A stretch of DNA of 64,000 nucleotides from Lacticaseibacillus jixianensis (GTDB lineage: Bacteria; Bacillota; Bacilli; Lactobacillales; Lactobacillaceae), in assembly GCF_003946485.1 (NCBI RefSeq), contig NZ_RHOJ01000015.1, positions 1 to 64,000 of the forward strand. The letters are read 5' to 3'. Shown in pieces: positions 27,678-39,941 of the stretch. The first letter of the stretch is position 1; each line of letters begins with the position of its first letter. The position numbers were made by a program, and so were the translations under genes. The notes beneath the pieces were generated by a model. That model searched no databases, was not told the DNA's origin, and worked only from the letters and a program-made list of their open reading frames with translations.

Positions 27678-28169
27678 ATGGCTACTTTTGGTGATACGCT
27701 CTTTCTTCTCGCCGCCTTCGCTGTTTTATTGGTGCTCGTTGGGATTTTTGCCTGGAAGCCGGTCACGAAGATCATGGCCGACCGCCAAGACAAGATCGAC
27801 TCCGACCTGGATTACGCCGATAGCAAACGCCAAGAGGCGCAAAAGATGGCGGACCAGCGCGAAGCCGAGCTGAAGAGTTCTAAGGAAGACGCGGTCAAGA
27901 TCGTGACCTCCGCCAAGGAAAACGGCGAAAAGCAGCGGGCCACGCTCGTTGAGCAGGCCCAAGGCGAAGTCGCGACCCTGAAGGCGAACGCGGCCAAAGA
28001 CATCGAACAGCAACGCGCCGATGCCTTGGCTGCCGCCAAGAATGACGTCGCTGACTTGTCCCTTGCGATCGCTGAGAAGCTGATCGCCAAAGAACTCGAT
28101 CCCAACGCTCAGCAGCACTTGATCGACCAGTACATTAACGAATTGGGTGACGCCAATGGCAGTCACTGA
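27678..28169 (+). CDS. atpF: ATP synthase subunit b (Fo)
   Basis: The 163-residue peripheral stalk subunit has one N-terminal membrane helix (about residues 6-25) followed by a long charged coiled coil rich in Lys, Glu and Ala. Its end overlaps atpH by 14 bases. Confidence 0.96.
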   Translation: MATFGDTLFLLAAFAVLLVLVGIFAWKPVTKIMADRQDKIDSDLDYADSKRQEAQKMADQREAELKSSKEDAVKIVTSAKENGEKQRATLVEQAQGEVATLKANAAKDIEQQRADALAAAKNDVADLSLAIAEKLIAKELDPNAQQHLIDQYINELGDANGSH

Positions 28170-28701
28170 TCGTGATGCAGCACCGCGCTACGGCAAGGCT
28201 TTGTTCGAGGTCGCCCAAGAACAAGGCCACTTGCCGGCAGTGCGCGACGAACTGGCGCAGGTGAACGCTGTGATCAACGCAACGCCAGAACTAATGCCGG
28301 CTTTGGCAAGCAAAAATCTGACCAAGGCGGCCAAGGACCAGCTGGTGGCCCTGCTCACGCAGGATGCCTCCGAGCTGGTGGCCCACCTGGTCAACATTTT
28401 GCTTGCCAATGGCCGGATCCTCGGCCTGTCAGCAGTTATTGACGACTTCGACGCCCGCTTTAATGCGGCAACGCAACACGTGGAGGCGACGGTCACGACC
28501 GCCGTGCCGCTGACCGAGGCCCAAGTTCAGGCAATGAATCAAGCACTTGCTAAGCAATTCAACGTGAAGACCGTGGGGGTCACCGCAGTGGTGGACCCGG
28601 CGGTCATCGGCGGCGTCAAGGTCCAGTCCAATGATCTGATCATTGACGGGACCGTCAAGACGCGCCTGGCGCAATTGCGGCAGCAACTGCTCACCAATTA
28701 G
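28156..28701 (+). CDS. atpH: ATP synthase subunit delta (F1)
   Basis: The 181-residue soluble subunit caps the F1 head and joins it to the b stalk. The N-terminal domain (RYGKALFEVAQEQG) and C-terminal DPAVIGGVKVQSNDLIIDG block are typical. The start at 28156 lies inside atpF, suggesting translational coupling. Confidence 0.95.
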   Translation: MAVTDRDAAPRYGKALFEVAQEQGHLPAVRDELAQVNAVINATPELMPALASKNLTKAAKDQLVALLTQDASELVAHLVNILLANGRILGLSAVIDDFDARFNAATQHVEATVTTAVPLTEAQVQAMNQALAKQFNVKTVGVTAVVDPAVIGGVKVQSNDLIIDGTVKTRLAQLRQQLLTN

Positions 28702-30234
<1,533 letters not shown>

Positions 30235-30245
30235 GGAGGTGCCGC

Positions 30246-31178
30246 ATGGCTGAATCATTGATGGATATCAAGCGCCAGATCAGCTCGACCAAAAAGACCG
30301 GGCAGATCACGCAGGCCATGCAAATGGTCTCCGGCGCGAAGCTCACGCAGATCGAAAAGCGGGCAACCGCCTATCAGATCTACGCGGACCGGGTGCGCCA
30401 GATCGTCACTCACCTGGCGGCGGCCCAGCTGCTGGAACTTGAGCGGCAGCAGATGGAGCAGATCACCAACGCGGCGAATGCAGATAAGAAGCAGCTCCAA
30501 GTGGCGACCTTGCTGCAGCAGCGGCCGGTCAAGAAGACCGGGTACCTGGTGATCACTGGGGACCGCGGACTCGTTGGGGCATACAACAGCACGGTGTTAA
30601 AAGCCATGATGCAAATGATCCAGCAGGACCACAAGACCGCTTCTGACTACGTGATCATGGCCGTGGGCGGGGTCGGTGCCGACTTCTTCAAGAATCGCGG
30701 CATCAACCTGGCCTACGAGTACCGCGGCGTCTCGGACATCCCGACCTTTAACGAGGTGCGGGAGATCGTCCGGACGGCGGTCACAATGTTCGACAACAAC
30801 GTTTTCGATGAGCTGTACGTATGCTACAACCACCACGTCAACTCACTGACGTCTGCGTTCCGCGCAGAGAAAATGCTGCCGATCTCAGACCTTGACGCAA
30901 GCGAAGTCGAGGATCACCCGATCGAGTACTTGACCGAGCCAGATCCAGACGCCGTGCTGGAGGCCATCTTGCCCCAGTACGCCGAAAGTCTGATCTTCGG
31001 GGCGATCATGGACGCGAAAACCGCGGAACACGCCGCTTCCACAACGGCGATGAAGAGTGCGACCGACAACGCCAACGATTTGATCAGTCGGCTGTCCACG
31101 ACCTATAACCGGGCGCGGCAGTCGGCGATCACGACGGAAATTACCGAAATCGTCGGCGGGGCCAACGCACTTGAGTAG
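30246..31178 (+). CDS. atpG: ATP synthase subunit gamma (F1)
   Basis: The 310-residue central rotor shaft. The N- and C-terminal helices that form the coiled coil are present ([20 protein letters not shown] and the C-terminal [19 protein letters not shown] block). AAGGAGG is 7 bases before the ATG. Confidence 0.96.
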   Translation: MAESLMDIKRQISSTKKTGQITQAMQMVSGAKLTQIEKRATAYQIYADRVRQIVTHLAAAQLLELERQQMEQITNAANADKKQLQVATLLQQRPVKKTGYLVITGDRGLVGAYNSTVLKAMMQMIQQDHKTASDYVIMAVGGVGADFFKNRGINLAYEYRGVSDIPTFNEVREIVRTAVTMFDNNVFDELYVCYNHHVNSLTSAFRAEKMLPISDLDASEVEDHPIEYLTEPDPDAVLEAILPQYAESLIFGAIMDAKTAEHAASTTAMKSATDNANDLISRLSTTYNRARQSAITTEITEIVGGANALE

Positions 31179-31181
31179 TAA

Positions 31182-32666
<1,485 letters not shown>

Positions 32667-32684
32667 CAGAAGGGAGCGATTACC

Positions 32685-33119
32685 GTGGCAGACAACGTTC
32701 TGACGGTCAACATCGTGACCCCCGACGGGCTGGTGTATGATCACCACGCCACGCTGGTCGTGGTCAAAACCACGACGGGTGACATGGGCCTCATGGCCAA
32801 CCACGAACCAGTGGTCGCACCTTTGGTGATCGGGGAAGTGCGCGTTCGCCGCGCCGATAACCCCGGTCACGAGAACATGATCGCGGTCAACGGCGGGTTC
32901 ATGGAGATGTCGGACAATACGTGTTCGATCGTCGCCGATTCCGCTGAACGCGCCCGCGACATCGACCTCACCCGGGCCGAAGCCGCCCGCAAGCGGGCCG
33001 AGCGGCGCATCGAGGAAGCCAAGGCCAAACGTGACCAAGACGAACTCCAGCGCGCGCAGGTCGCCTTGCAGCGTGCGATCAACCGAATCAACGTCCGCCA
33101 AGGGCGCTTCGGTAAGTAG
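32685..33119 (+). CDS. atpC: ATP synthase subunit epsilon (F1)
   Basis: The 144-residue stalk subunit has an N-terminal beta barrel ([23 protein letters not shown]) and two C-terminal helices that can inhibit ATP hydrolysis. Start is GTG behind AAGGGAG. It is the last gene of the operon. Confidence 0.95.
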   Translation: MADNVLTVNIVTPDGLVYDHHATLVVVKTTTGDMGLMANHEPVVAPLVIGEVRVRRADNPGHENMIAVNGGFMEMSDNTCSIVADSAERARDIDLTRAEAARKRAERRIEEAKAKRDQDELQRAQVALQRAINRINVRQGRFGK

Positions 33120-33126
33120 GGCATTT

Positions 33127-33152
33127 AAGCACCGTTTCGACGGTGCTTTTTT
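33127..33152 (+). terminator. Terminator of the atp operon
   Basis: AAGCACCG and CGGTGCTT pair around TTTCGA, then six T. Confidence 0.93.
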
Positions 33153-33265
33153 GATGCTTGCGCGGGCGGCTTTGGCCACTGACCATAAAACTGTTAATTT
33201 GCGGTTAAGGCCCTCGCCGCTTTCTGCAAAAGCCGGTATAATTTGAAGGGCATAAGGAGGCAGCG

Positions 33266-33496
33266 ATGACAGACTTAGGAATCACCGGCGCAGTGACGCT
33301 GGTGTCGCATTTTGTGTTTATCATGATCACGTTTCGGCTGCTGTTTGCGCTGCGGTTCGACAAGCTTTTGAAGCCGAACCACGTGCGCGACAGCCAGCTG
33401 CTCATGATCTTCTTGGCGATCGCGATCGGCTACAACGTCAGCGAATTCTTCCTGTCGCTGCTCACCGCGGCGCACAGCCTGACCTACCTTCTGTAA
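33266..33496 (+). CDS. DUF1146 (YwzB-like) membrane protein
   Basis: A 76-residue protein with two membrane helices (about 7-30 and 45-65) around a conserved RFDKLLKPNH loop. This small family lies between the atp operon and mbl in many Firmicutes. Function unknown. AAGGAGG precedes the ATG and a TATAAT box lies at 33237-33242. Confidence 0.85.
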   Translation: MTDLGITGAVTLVSHFVFIMITFRLLFALRFDKLLKPNHVRDSQLLMIFLAIAIGYNVSEFFLSLLTAAHSLTYLL

Positions 33497-33514
33497 GCGG
33501 GGCGTGCCCTGTGG

Positions 33515-33520
33515 TATAAT
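33515..33520 (+). promoter_or_regulatory. -10 box upstream of mbl
   Basis: TATAAT preceded by TGG, giving an extended -10 element; no good -35 box at 17 bases. Confidence 0.55.
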
Positions 33521-33553
33521 CAATCGTTAGTAATCAATTGAGGAGAGAAATAC

Positions 33554-34543
33554 ATGGCTAAAGATATTGGGATCGACCTCGGGACCGCCAACGTCCTGAT
33601 CAACGTGAAAGGAAAGGGCATCGTTCTAAACGAGCCGTCCGTCGTGGCGATCGATACCACCACCGGCAAGGTCTTGGCCGTCGGGACCGAAGCGTACAAG
33701 ATGGTCGGGCGCACGCCTGGCAACATCAAGTCGATCCGGCCGCTGAAGGATGGTGTGATCGCCGACTTTGACATCACCGAAGCGATGCTGGAGTACTTCA
33801 TCAATAAGCTGAACGTCAAGGGCTTCATGTCCAAGCCGAACATCCTGATCTGCGCGCCGACCAACATTACCTCGATCGAGCAAAAAGCGATCATTGAGGC
33901 CGCGGAAAAGTCCGGCGGCGGCAAGGTCTACCTCGAGTTCGAGCCCAAGGTGGCGGCCGTGGGCGCTGGCCTGGACATTTTCCAGCCGCAGGGCAACATG
34001 GTCATCGACATCGGCGGGGGCACGTCTGACGTCGCTGTCCTGTCGATGGGCGAAGTCGTCACCAGCCGCTCGCTGCGGCTGGCCGGCGACAAGATGGATG
34101 CGTCCATCGTGGCCTACGTCAAGAACAAGCACAAGCTGCTGATTGGTGAGCACACCGCCGAGCAGCTGAAGATCCAGATCGGCGCGGTTTACGAAGCCGA
34201 TCCCAAGGTCACCATGGAAGTACGCGGCCGGGACATCGCGACCGGTCTGCCGCGCGAGGTCGAAGTCACGTCCGTCGAGGTCGAAGAGGCCTTGCACGAC
34301 ACGATGATCCAGATCGTCGCCGGCGCCAAAGAGGTGCTGGAGAAGACCCCGCCTGAGCTGTCCGCGGACATTATTGACCGCGGCGTGATGCTTACGGGCG
34401 GCGGCGCCCTGCTCAAGGGCATCAGTCAGCTGTTCGCCCACGAGCTGCGCGTGCCGGTCCTGCTGGCCGAGCAGCCGCTGGACGCTGTGGCACTGGGTAC
34501 CGGAGTCCTGCTGGATAACATCGCCCACCACAAGCAGTATTAA
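33554..34543 (+). CDS. mbl: Actin-like cell-shape protein (MreB/Mbl)
   Basis: The 329-residue actin homologue polymerises under the membrane and guides the elongasome for rod shape. ATP-binding motifs are present: IGIDLGTANVLI at the N-terminus, DIGGGTSDVAV in the middle and MLTGGGALLKG near the end. The position after the atp operon and DUF1146, with rodA 900 bases downstream, favours Mbl/MreB2 over the mreBCD copy. Confidence 0.93.
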   Translation: MAKDIGIDLGTANVLINVKGKGIVLNEPSVVAIDTTTGKVLAVGTEAYKMVGRTPGNIKSIRPLKDGVIADFDITEAMLEYFINKLNVKGFMSKPNILICAPTNITSIEQKAIIEAAEKSGGGKVYLEFEPKVAAVGAGLDIFQPQGNMVIDIGGGTSDVAVLSMGEVVTSRSLRLAGDKMDASIVAYVKNKHKLLIGEHTAEQLKIQIGAVYEADPKVTMEVRGRDIATGLPREVEVTSVEVEEALHDTMIQIVAGAKEVLEKTPPELSADIIDRGVMLTGGGALLKGISQLFAHELRVPVLLAEQPLDAVALGTGVLLDNIAHHKQY

Positions 34544-34559
34544 TTAGGGGGCGGGTGCC

Positions 34560-34730
34560 ATGAGCTCTGAGTACGCACAGCGCGTTGTCCGCAAGCTTCT
34601 CATCGGGCTGCTTCTGGTGGTGCTGGCGCTGATCATCGGTGCGATGGTCGGCTACGCGATTGAAGGCGGCAATCCGTTTCGCATTTTTCTGCCCTCGACC
34701 TGGACCCACATCCTGGACTTTTTGAAATAA
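34560..34730 (+). CDS. epuA: EpuA-family small membrane protein
   Basis: A 56-residue protein with one membrane helix (about residues 13-32) and the family C-terminus GGNPFRIFLPSTWTHILDFL. EpuA proteins, sometimes annotated as an RNA polymerase beta subunit by name only, usually follow mreB/mbl. Start ATG after GGGGGCGGG; it ends 9 bases before yidD. Confidence 0.85.
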   Translation: MSSEYAQRVVRKLLIGLLLVVLALIIGAMVGYAIEGGNPFRIFLPSTWTHILDFLK

Positions 34731-34739
34731 GGTGAGTGT

Positions 34740-35024
34740 TTGCGCAAATTAGCCATGCAGCTGGTCAAGGGCTACCAGCGGTTCATTTCGCCGCTCTTGC
34801 CGGCCAGCTGTCGGTACTACCCGACCTGCTCGACGTACATGATCCAGGCCTTGGCCAAGCACGGCTTCGTCAAGGGCCTGATCATGGGCGTGGCGCGAGT
34901 GCTGCGCTGCAATCCGTTCATCAAGGGCGGCCTCGATCCGGTCCCGGACTTCTTTACCGTGCGCCGCAATCCCGATCCGCAGAAGAACCTGGCCGAAAGC
35001 GCGCACTTCGACTTTCACCGATAA
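34740..35024 (+). CDS. yidD: Membrane protein insertion efficiency factor
   Basis: The 94-residue product shows the YidD signature: [20 protein letters not shown] and the C-terminal CNPF...GGLDPVPD. It assists YidC-dependent insertion at the inner face of the membrane. The TTG start follows AAGGTGAG. Confidence 0.95.
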   Translation: MRKLAMQLVKGYQRFISPLLPASCRYYPTCSTYMIQALAKHGFVKGLIMGVARVLRCNPFIKGGLDPVPDFFTVRRNPDPQKNLAESAHFDFHR

Positions 35025-35033
35025 GGAGACAAT

Positions 35034-35261
35034 ATGCCAAAAGAACAGAAGATCAACGTCACCCAAGAAGACGTGACCCGCAACGGGCACACGGTTTCGG
35101 TGTTGACTTTGGGTAAAAACGAAATCGGCTACGTGGAGCCGGAAGAAGACGGCAAGCACTTCAATGCCTACCTCGCCGGCGACGCGCAGGCCCACCGCCA
35201 AAAGACGATGGACGCGGCCGTTGAATTCCTGCTGGCCGAGTATCATTTGCACCAAGGTTAA
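35034..35261 (+). CDS. DUF2969 family protein
   Basis: A 75-residue acidic soluble protein with a beta-rich pattern (TVSVLTLGKNEIGYVE) typical of the small Lactobacillales DUF2969 family found before rodA. Function unknown. GGAGACAAT precedes the ATG. Confidence 0.7.
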   Translation: MPKEQKINVTQEDVTRNGHTVSVLTLGKNEIGYVEPEEDGKHFNAYLAGDAQAHRQKTMDAAVEFLLAEYHLHQG

Positions 35262-35273
35262 CCAAACAAGGCG

Positions 35274-35369
35274 AAAAGTCGCTGATGGCTTCGATGCTCG
35301 CTTAGGGGCCTGCCGGGCGTTTCTGGCAGGGTCACGCTGAGGCAAGCATTCGGAGCCAGACTTTTATTT
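35274..35369 (+). terminator. Long hairpin with T run; possible degenerate R2 copy
   Basis: AAAAGTC/GACTTTT, TGGCT/AGCCA, ATGCT/AGCAT and GCCTGCC/GGCAGG helices are nested in order, ending in ACTTTTATTTG. The GCTTAGGGG and CGGAGCC segments match the left and right ends of R2 repeats, so this may be an R2 copy reused as a terminator. Confidence 0.6.
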
Positions 35370-35429
35370 GCCGCCGGCAAGTGAAGCGGGAAGCCGGTTT
35401 TTTCGGCCAGCCCCAGTGAGGAGAAGGTT

Positions 35430-36644
35430 ATGGCAAAAGACGTTTCGACGCGGCGCCGCAGTGAGGACCGCATCGACTACGGCATTATTTTGTCCGTCAT
35501 GCTGCTGGCTTTGATCGGCATGGCGGCCATTTATATGGCGGTGTCCCACGACACCAACCCGTCGATCGGCAGCACGACCCGCGCCTTGATCATGCAAGGG
35601 GTGTGGTACGTCATCGGCGGGATCGGCATCTTTTTCGTGATGCAGTTTGACGCCGAGCAGCTGTGGCGCGTCGCACCGCTGCTGTACGGGCTGGGGATCT
35701 TCCTGCTGGTGCTGGTGCTGGTCGCGTACGACCGGGCGGTGTTCGTCCATACCGGGGCGCGCAGCTGGCTGGGCTTTGGCTCGTTTACCTTCCAGCCGTC
35801 AGAGGTGATGAAGCCGGCCTACATCCTGATGCTGGGGCGGGTGGTGACCAACCACAACATTCAGTTCAAGCACTCGACCGCCAATGACTGGCGCCTGATC
35901 TTCGAAATGCTGCTGTGGACGTTGCCCATCATCGTGCTTTTGAAGTTGCAAAACGACTTCGGGACCATGCTGGTCTTCCTGGCCATTTTTGCGGGCGTCG
36001 TGCTCGTTTCCGGGATCACGTGGAAGATCATCGTCCCGATCGGCGCGGCGGCCGGCACCCTGGGCGGCGGCGCGATCCTGCTGGTGACCCAGACCTGGGG
36101 CCGCGACATTCTGGCCAAGTTCGGGTTTGCGGCCTACCAGTTCAAGCGCATCGACTCGTGGCTGAACCCTAGCGGCGCGGCCACGACGGACTCGTATCAG
36201 CTCTGGCAGTCGATGAAGGCGATCGGCTCAGGGGAGATGGGCGGCCGCGGCTTTAATAACCTGCAGGTCACCGTCCCCGTGCGGGAGTCCGACATGGCCT
36301 TTTCCACCATCGGCGAGGCGTTCGGGTTCATCGGCTGTGCGGTCGTGATCCTGCTGTACTTCCTGTTGATCTGGCAGATGATCCGGGTCATCTTCGACAC
36401 GCAAAACGAGTTCTACGCTTACATCGCGACCGGGGTCATCATGATGATCCTGTTCCACGTGTTCGAAAACATCGGCATGAACATCGGCCTGCTGCCGCTG
36501 ACCGGGATCCCGTTGCCGTTCATCTCGCAAGGCGGGTCGTTCTTGCTGGCGGACATGCTGTCGGTGGGGATGATCCTCTCGATGCGGTACCATCACCAGT
36601 CCTACATGTTCAGCCAGGACGGCGAGGAATTCAACCGTAAGTAG
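35430..36644 (+). CDS. rodA: SEDS peptidoglycan glycosyltransferase RodA
   Basis: The 404-residue polytopic protein (about ten helices) polymerises lipid II in the elongasome. The catalytic Asp region is present in the large loop (RIDSWLNP before YQLWQSMKAIGSGEMGGRG), and the C-terminal GIPLPFISQGGS motif is canonical. Context with mbl, yidD and the DUF2969 gene favours RodA over FtsW. GAGGAGAAGGTT precedes the ATG. Confidence 0.93.
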   Translation: MAKDVSTRRRSEDRIDYGIILSVMLLALIGMAAIYMAVSHDTNPSIGSTTRALIMQGVWYVIGGIGIFFVMQFDAEQLWRVAPLLYGLGIFLLVLVLVAYDRAVFVHTGARSWLGFGSFTFQPSEVMKPAYILMLGRVVTNHNIQFKHSTANDWRLIFEMLLWTLPIIVLLKLQNDFGTMLVFLAIFAGVVLVSGITWKIIVPIGAAAGTLGGGAILLVTQTWGRDILAKFGFAAYQFKRIDSWLNPSGAATTDSYQLWQSMKAIGSGEMGGRGFNNLQVTVPVRESDMAFSTIGEAFGFIGCAVVILLYFLLIWQMIRVIFDTQNEFYAYIATGVIMMILFHVFENIGMNIGLLPLTGIPLPFISQGGSFLLADMLSVGMILSMRYHHQSYMFSQDGEEFNRK

Positions 36645-36693
36645 CAGGCGGTCAGAATCAAAGCAAACTCTCATGCTTTTTTAACGCAGAGGG

Positions 36694-36722
36694 TTGACAG
36701 GCCCTGCCAAACTCGGTAGACT
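36694..36722 (+). promoter_or_regulatory. Promoter of the metQNP operon
   Basis: Consensus TTGACA (36694-36699), 17-base spacer and TAGACT (36717-36722), directly ahead of the T-box leader. Confidence 0.8.
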
Positions 36723-36727
36723 CGAGA

Positions 36728-36993
36728 TAATTTAATTGAGCAAACGAACGATGTGAGAGAGAGACCGTTGCGGACTGCACAGAAAACCCGGGTGGATGAG
36801 AGCGGGGTAGCAGCGACGATCGAGAATGGCTCACGGATCGGTGACGCTGAGCTTCGGCAAGGGGTCAATGGCTGGCATCCATTATCTTGCACGCGGGTGA
36901 TTGCCCGTTAGTGAGGCCAACGTTTCTGACGCTGGCGAATTAGAATGGTACCGCGGGATGACCGCTTCTAACTTTGGTTAGGAGCGGTTTTTG
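36728..36993 (+). promoter_or_regulatory. T-box riboswitch, methionine-specific
   Basis: The leader senses uncharged tRNA and allows read-through into metQNP when charging falls. The T-box core GAATGGTACCGCGG is at 36943-36956. The Stem I apical region (GGGTGGATGAGAGC) is at about 36790-36804. A likely specifier ATG, followed by a purine, is at 36826-36828 in GAGAATGGC, matching Met and the transporter below. The competing terminator is at 36961-36993. Confidence 0.9.
36961..36993 (+). terminator. T-box-controlled terminator
   Basis: ACCGCTTCTAAC and GTTAGGAGCGGT pair around TTTG, followed by TTTTTG. Its 5' arm neighbours the T-box core so that the antiterminator and terminator exclude each other. 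Confidence 0.9.
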
Positions 36994-37023
36994 TTTGTTC
37001 TAACAAAAAATGGAGGGATTCAA

Positions 37024-37848
37024 ATGAAGTGGTTTAAGCGATTGGCATTAACAGCAGCCCTGGCGCTGCCCGTTCTGGCGTTGGCGGCGTGCGGCAACAG
37101 TAGCAGCAGTTCTGCCAGCAAGCCGGTCAAGGTCGGCATCATGAGCACTGACGTTGACATCTGGAAGGACATCCAAAAACGGCTGAAGAAGCAGGACGTC
37201 AACATCAAGCTGGTTCAGTTCACGGATTACAACACCCCGAACCGGGCCTTGGAAGACGGCGACATCCAGCTCAACTCGTTCCAGCACTACGAATTTCTGG
37301 GCACTTGGAACAAGAAGCACGGCAACCACATCGTCTCCGTGGGTGACACCTATATCGGCCCAATGCGCGCTTACTCCAACAAGATCAAGTCGCTGAAGGA
37401 CCTGAAGAAGGGCGACAGCGTTTCGCTCCCGAACGACGCGTCAAATGAGGGCCGGGCACTTGACCTGCTGGCGGCAAATGGCATTATTAAAGTCAAGGAC
37501 GTGGCCACCCCGACCATCCGGGACATCACGGCCAACAAGCTTGACTTGAAGTTCACCGAGCTCGACGCGGCCCAAACCGCACGCTCGCTGAACGACGTGG
37601 ACGCGGCGGTCGTGAACAACGACATTGCGGCGGCGGCCAACCTCAAGCCGGCCAAGGCGATCGCGGTGGAGAAGATCGGCAAGAAGTCACACCCGTGGAT
37701 CAACATCATCGCCGCGAAGTCCAAGGCGGACAAGAGCAACAAGACGTACAAGAAGATCGTGAAGGCTTACCAGAGCGCGGCAACCGAGAAGCTCCTGAAG
37801 AAGGTCTACAAGGGTGCGGTCCTGCCGGCCTGGACGGGTAAGTACTAA
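37024..37848 (+). CDS. metQ: Methionine ABC transporter substrate-binding lipoprotein
   Basis: The 274-residue lipoprotein captures methionine outside the cell for the MetNP transporter. Signal LALAAC gives lipidated Cys23; the NlpA/MetQ family body follows (KVGIMSTDVDIWKDI, LNSFQHYEFL, NDASNEGRALDLL). The ATG at 37024 is behind TGGAGGG. First gene of a T-box-regulated operon. Confidence 0.95.
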   Translation: MKWFKRLALTAALALPVLALAACGNSSSSSASKPVKVGIMSTDVDIWKDIQKRLKKQDVNIKLVQFTDYNTPNRALEDGDIQLNSFQHYEFLGTWNKKHGNHIVSVGDTYIGPMRAYSNKIKSLKDLKKGDSVSLPNDASNEGRALDLLAANGIIKVKDVATPTIRDITANKLDLKFTELDAAQTARSLNDVDAAVVNNDIAAAANLKPAKAIAVEKIGKKSHPWINIIAAKSKADKSNKTYKKIVKAYQSAATEKLLKKVYKGAVLPAWTGKY

Positions 37849-37876
37849 TTCTGATAAATGAGAAAGGCGGTTGGTC

Positions 37877-38983
37877 ATGGCAGAACCGGTGATCACCTTA
37901 GACAAGGTCGATGTGAATTTTAGCGAGAAGAATAAGAGCGTGCACGCGGTCGATCACGTCGACTTGACGGTTGAGCGCGGCGACATCTACGGGATCGTGG
38001 GCTACTCCGGCGCGGGCAAATCCACGCTGGTGCGGACCATTAACCTGCTGCAGCGGCCGACCAGCGGGAAGGTGACGGTGCTCGGGCAGGATATGCTCAA
38101 GCTGAGCGCCGCTGATCTGCGCGGCGAGCGGCGCCGCATCGGCATGATCTTTCAGCACTTCAACCTGATGAATTCACTGACCATCGCTGCCAACGTGGCG
38201 TTTCCGCTGAAGGGGACGTTGGTCAAGGATCACGACCAGGACGGCAAGGTGTTCTCCCGTAAGATCACCAAGCAGGAGATCGCCAAAAAGGTCAACGATC
38301 TGCTGGACCTGGTCGGCCTGCGTGAGCGGGCCACGGCTTACCCCACTGAGCTGTCCGGCGGCCAAAAGCAGCGCGTCGGCATCGCCCGCGCGCTGGCGTC
38401 CGATCCGGAGATCCTGATCTCCGACGAGGCGACCTCGGCGCTGGACCCGAAGACCACCAGTTCGATCCTGGCGCTGCTGGCGAGTTTGAACCAGCGGCTC
38501 GGGCTGACCATCGTCTTGATCACGCACGAAATGGAAGCCGTCAAGCAGATCTGCAATAAGGTCGCCGTGATGGACGACGGGCGGATCATCGAGCGGGGCG
38601 ACCTGCTTCACATCTTTGCCGAGCCGCAGCAGCAGCTGACCAAGGACTTCATCGACACCACCATTCAGATCGACGAGGCCATTGCGGCCGTGCGCGACCA
38701 GCCGGCGGTGCGCAACCTGACCGCCCCGGACGAGCTGGTGCGGCTGACCTACGTCGGCGCTTCGACTGATCAGCCGCTGGTGGCCACGCTGTTCAAGGAA
38801 TACAACGTGACGGCCAACATCCTGTTCGGCGACATCCAGATCCTGCAGGGCACGCCGTTCGGCAACCTGCTGGTGGTCCTTTCGGGGACTGCGGACGCGC
38901 TTGCGCAGGCGTTTAACTACCTGAAGCGCAGCGACGTGACCGTGCAGCACTTAGCCGCGATGGCGAAGGAGGACGCGAAATGA
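37877..38983 (+). CDS. metN: Methionine ABC transporter ATP-binding protein
   Basis: The 368-residue ATPase has Walker [10 protein letters not shown], signature LSGGQKQR and Walker [13 protein letters not shown], followed by a C-terminal NIL domain (about 270-350) that binds methionine and inhibits transport when it is abundant. The ATG at 37877 follows AAAGGCGG. It overlaps metP by 4 bases (ATGA). Confidence 0.95.
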   Translation: MAEPVITLDKVDVNFSEKNKSVHAVDHVDLTVERGDIYGIVGYSGAGKSTLVRTINLLQRPTSGKVTVLGQDMLKLSAADLRGERRRIGMIFQHFNLMNSLTIAANVAFPLKGTLVKDHDQDGKVFSRKITKQEIAKKVNDLLDLVGLRERATAYPTELSGGQKQRVGIARALASDPEILISDEATSALDPKTTSSILALLASLNQRLGLTIVLITHEMEAVKQICNKVAVMDDGRIIERGDLLHIFAEPQQQLTKDFIDTTIQIDEAIAAVRDQPAVRNLTAPDELVRLTYVGASTDQPLVATLFKEYNVTANILFGDIQILQGTPFGNLLVVLSGTADALAQAFNYLKRSDVTVQHLAAMAKEDAK

Positions 38984-39669
38984 TGGACCTTTTCAATAAA
39001 TTCTTCCCGCACGTCGGCCCGATCTGGACCGGCGACGGCGGGGTGACGGAGGCCATCGGCCAGACCCTGTACATGACGCTGTGGACCACGGTGATCGCCT
39101 TTTTCTTCGGCATCCTGATCGGCATCGTCCTGGTCCTGACCGACGAGCACGGCCTGCTGGAGAATCACCCGACGTACTGGGTCGTCGACAAGCTGGTCAA
39201 CATCTTCCGGGCGATCCCGTTCATCATCCTGCTGGCCGTCCTGAGCCCGGTGACGCGGCTCATCGTCGGCACCGGGATCGGGCCGCGGGCCGCGCTGGTG
39301 CCCCTGATCCTGGGCACCACGCCGTTCTTCGCGCGCCAGGTGCAAAACGCGCTGCTCACCGTCGACCCCGGGGTGATCGAGGCGGCCGAGGCCATGGGCC
39401 TGTCGCCGCTGGCCATCGTCTTTCGCGTTTACCTGCGTGAGGGCCTCGGCGAGCTGGTCCGCGTCGGCGTCTTGACCATCATCTCCATCATCGGCCTGAC
39501 CGCCATGGCCGGCGCCGTTGGGGGCGGCGGCCTGGGGAACTTGGCCATCGCCGTTGGGTACCAGCGCTTCGAAAACGACGTGATCTGGATCGCCATGATC
39601 TTCATCCTGATCCTGGTCTTCATCGTGCAGTTCGTCGGCGACCTGATCGCCCGGCGGCTGCAGCACTGA
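38980..39669 (+). CDS. metP: Methionine ABC transporter permease
   Basis: The 229-residue permease has five or six helices and the cytoplasmic EAA loop ([23 protein letters not shown]) that docks onto MetN. The ATG at 38980 overlaps the metN stop. Last gene of the operon. Confidence 0.95.
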   Translation: MMDLFNKFFPHVGPIWTGDGGVTEAIGQTLYMTLWTTVIAFFFGILIGIVLVLTDEHGLLENHPTYWVVDKLVNIFRAIPFIILLAVLSPVTRLIVGTGIGPRAALVPLILGTTPFFARQVQNALLTVDPGVIEAAEAMGLSPLAIVFRVYLREGLGELVRVGVLTIISIIGLTAMAGAVGGGGLGNLAIAVGYQRFENDVIWIAMIFILILVFIVQFVGDLIARRLQH

Positions 39670-39681
39670 TTGGCAAACAGA

Positions 39682-39708
39682 AGAGCTCGCTGCGGCGAGC
39701 TCTTTTTT
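39682..39708 (+). terminator. Terminator of metQNP
   Basis: AGAGCTCGC and GCGAGCTCT pair around TGCG, then six T. Confidence 0.93.
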
Positions 39709-39823
39709 GATGGTTAACCAGTGGAAACGAAGGAAGAAGAACGAATCGGGAAACCAGTGCACCCAGCTGGCGGTTAACCTTGTAGTCATTACCCGGTCTT
39801 GAAACCGTTGACAATTTATTATA

Positions 39824-39837
39824 AAAGCATATGCTTT
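39824..39837. repeat. 14-bp perfect palindrome upstream of the protease gene
   Basis: AAAGCATATGCTTT, 11 bases after a TTGACA (39808-39813) in the otherwise featureless 230-bp spacer. Possibly a regulator site. Confidence 0.5.
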
Positions 39838-39941
39838 GAATGAATTGTAGATTAGCCGATGATTAGGATCATTTTATAATGGCAGATGCCGACACGCTGC
39901 ACTGACGTGTGCAGGGAAGCCGATGGGGCAATCATCCAGCG

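Noticed and set aside
36691-36993. T-box leader as an S-box or other riboswitch
   Set aside because: The GAATGGTACCGCGG core is specific to T-boxes, and no SAM-I core is visible.
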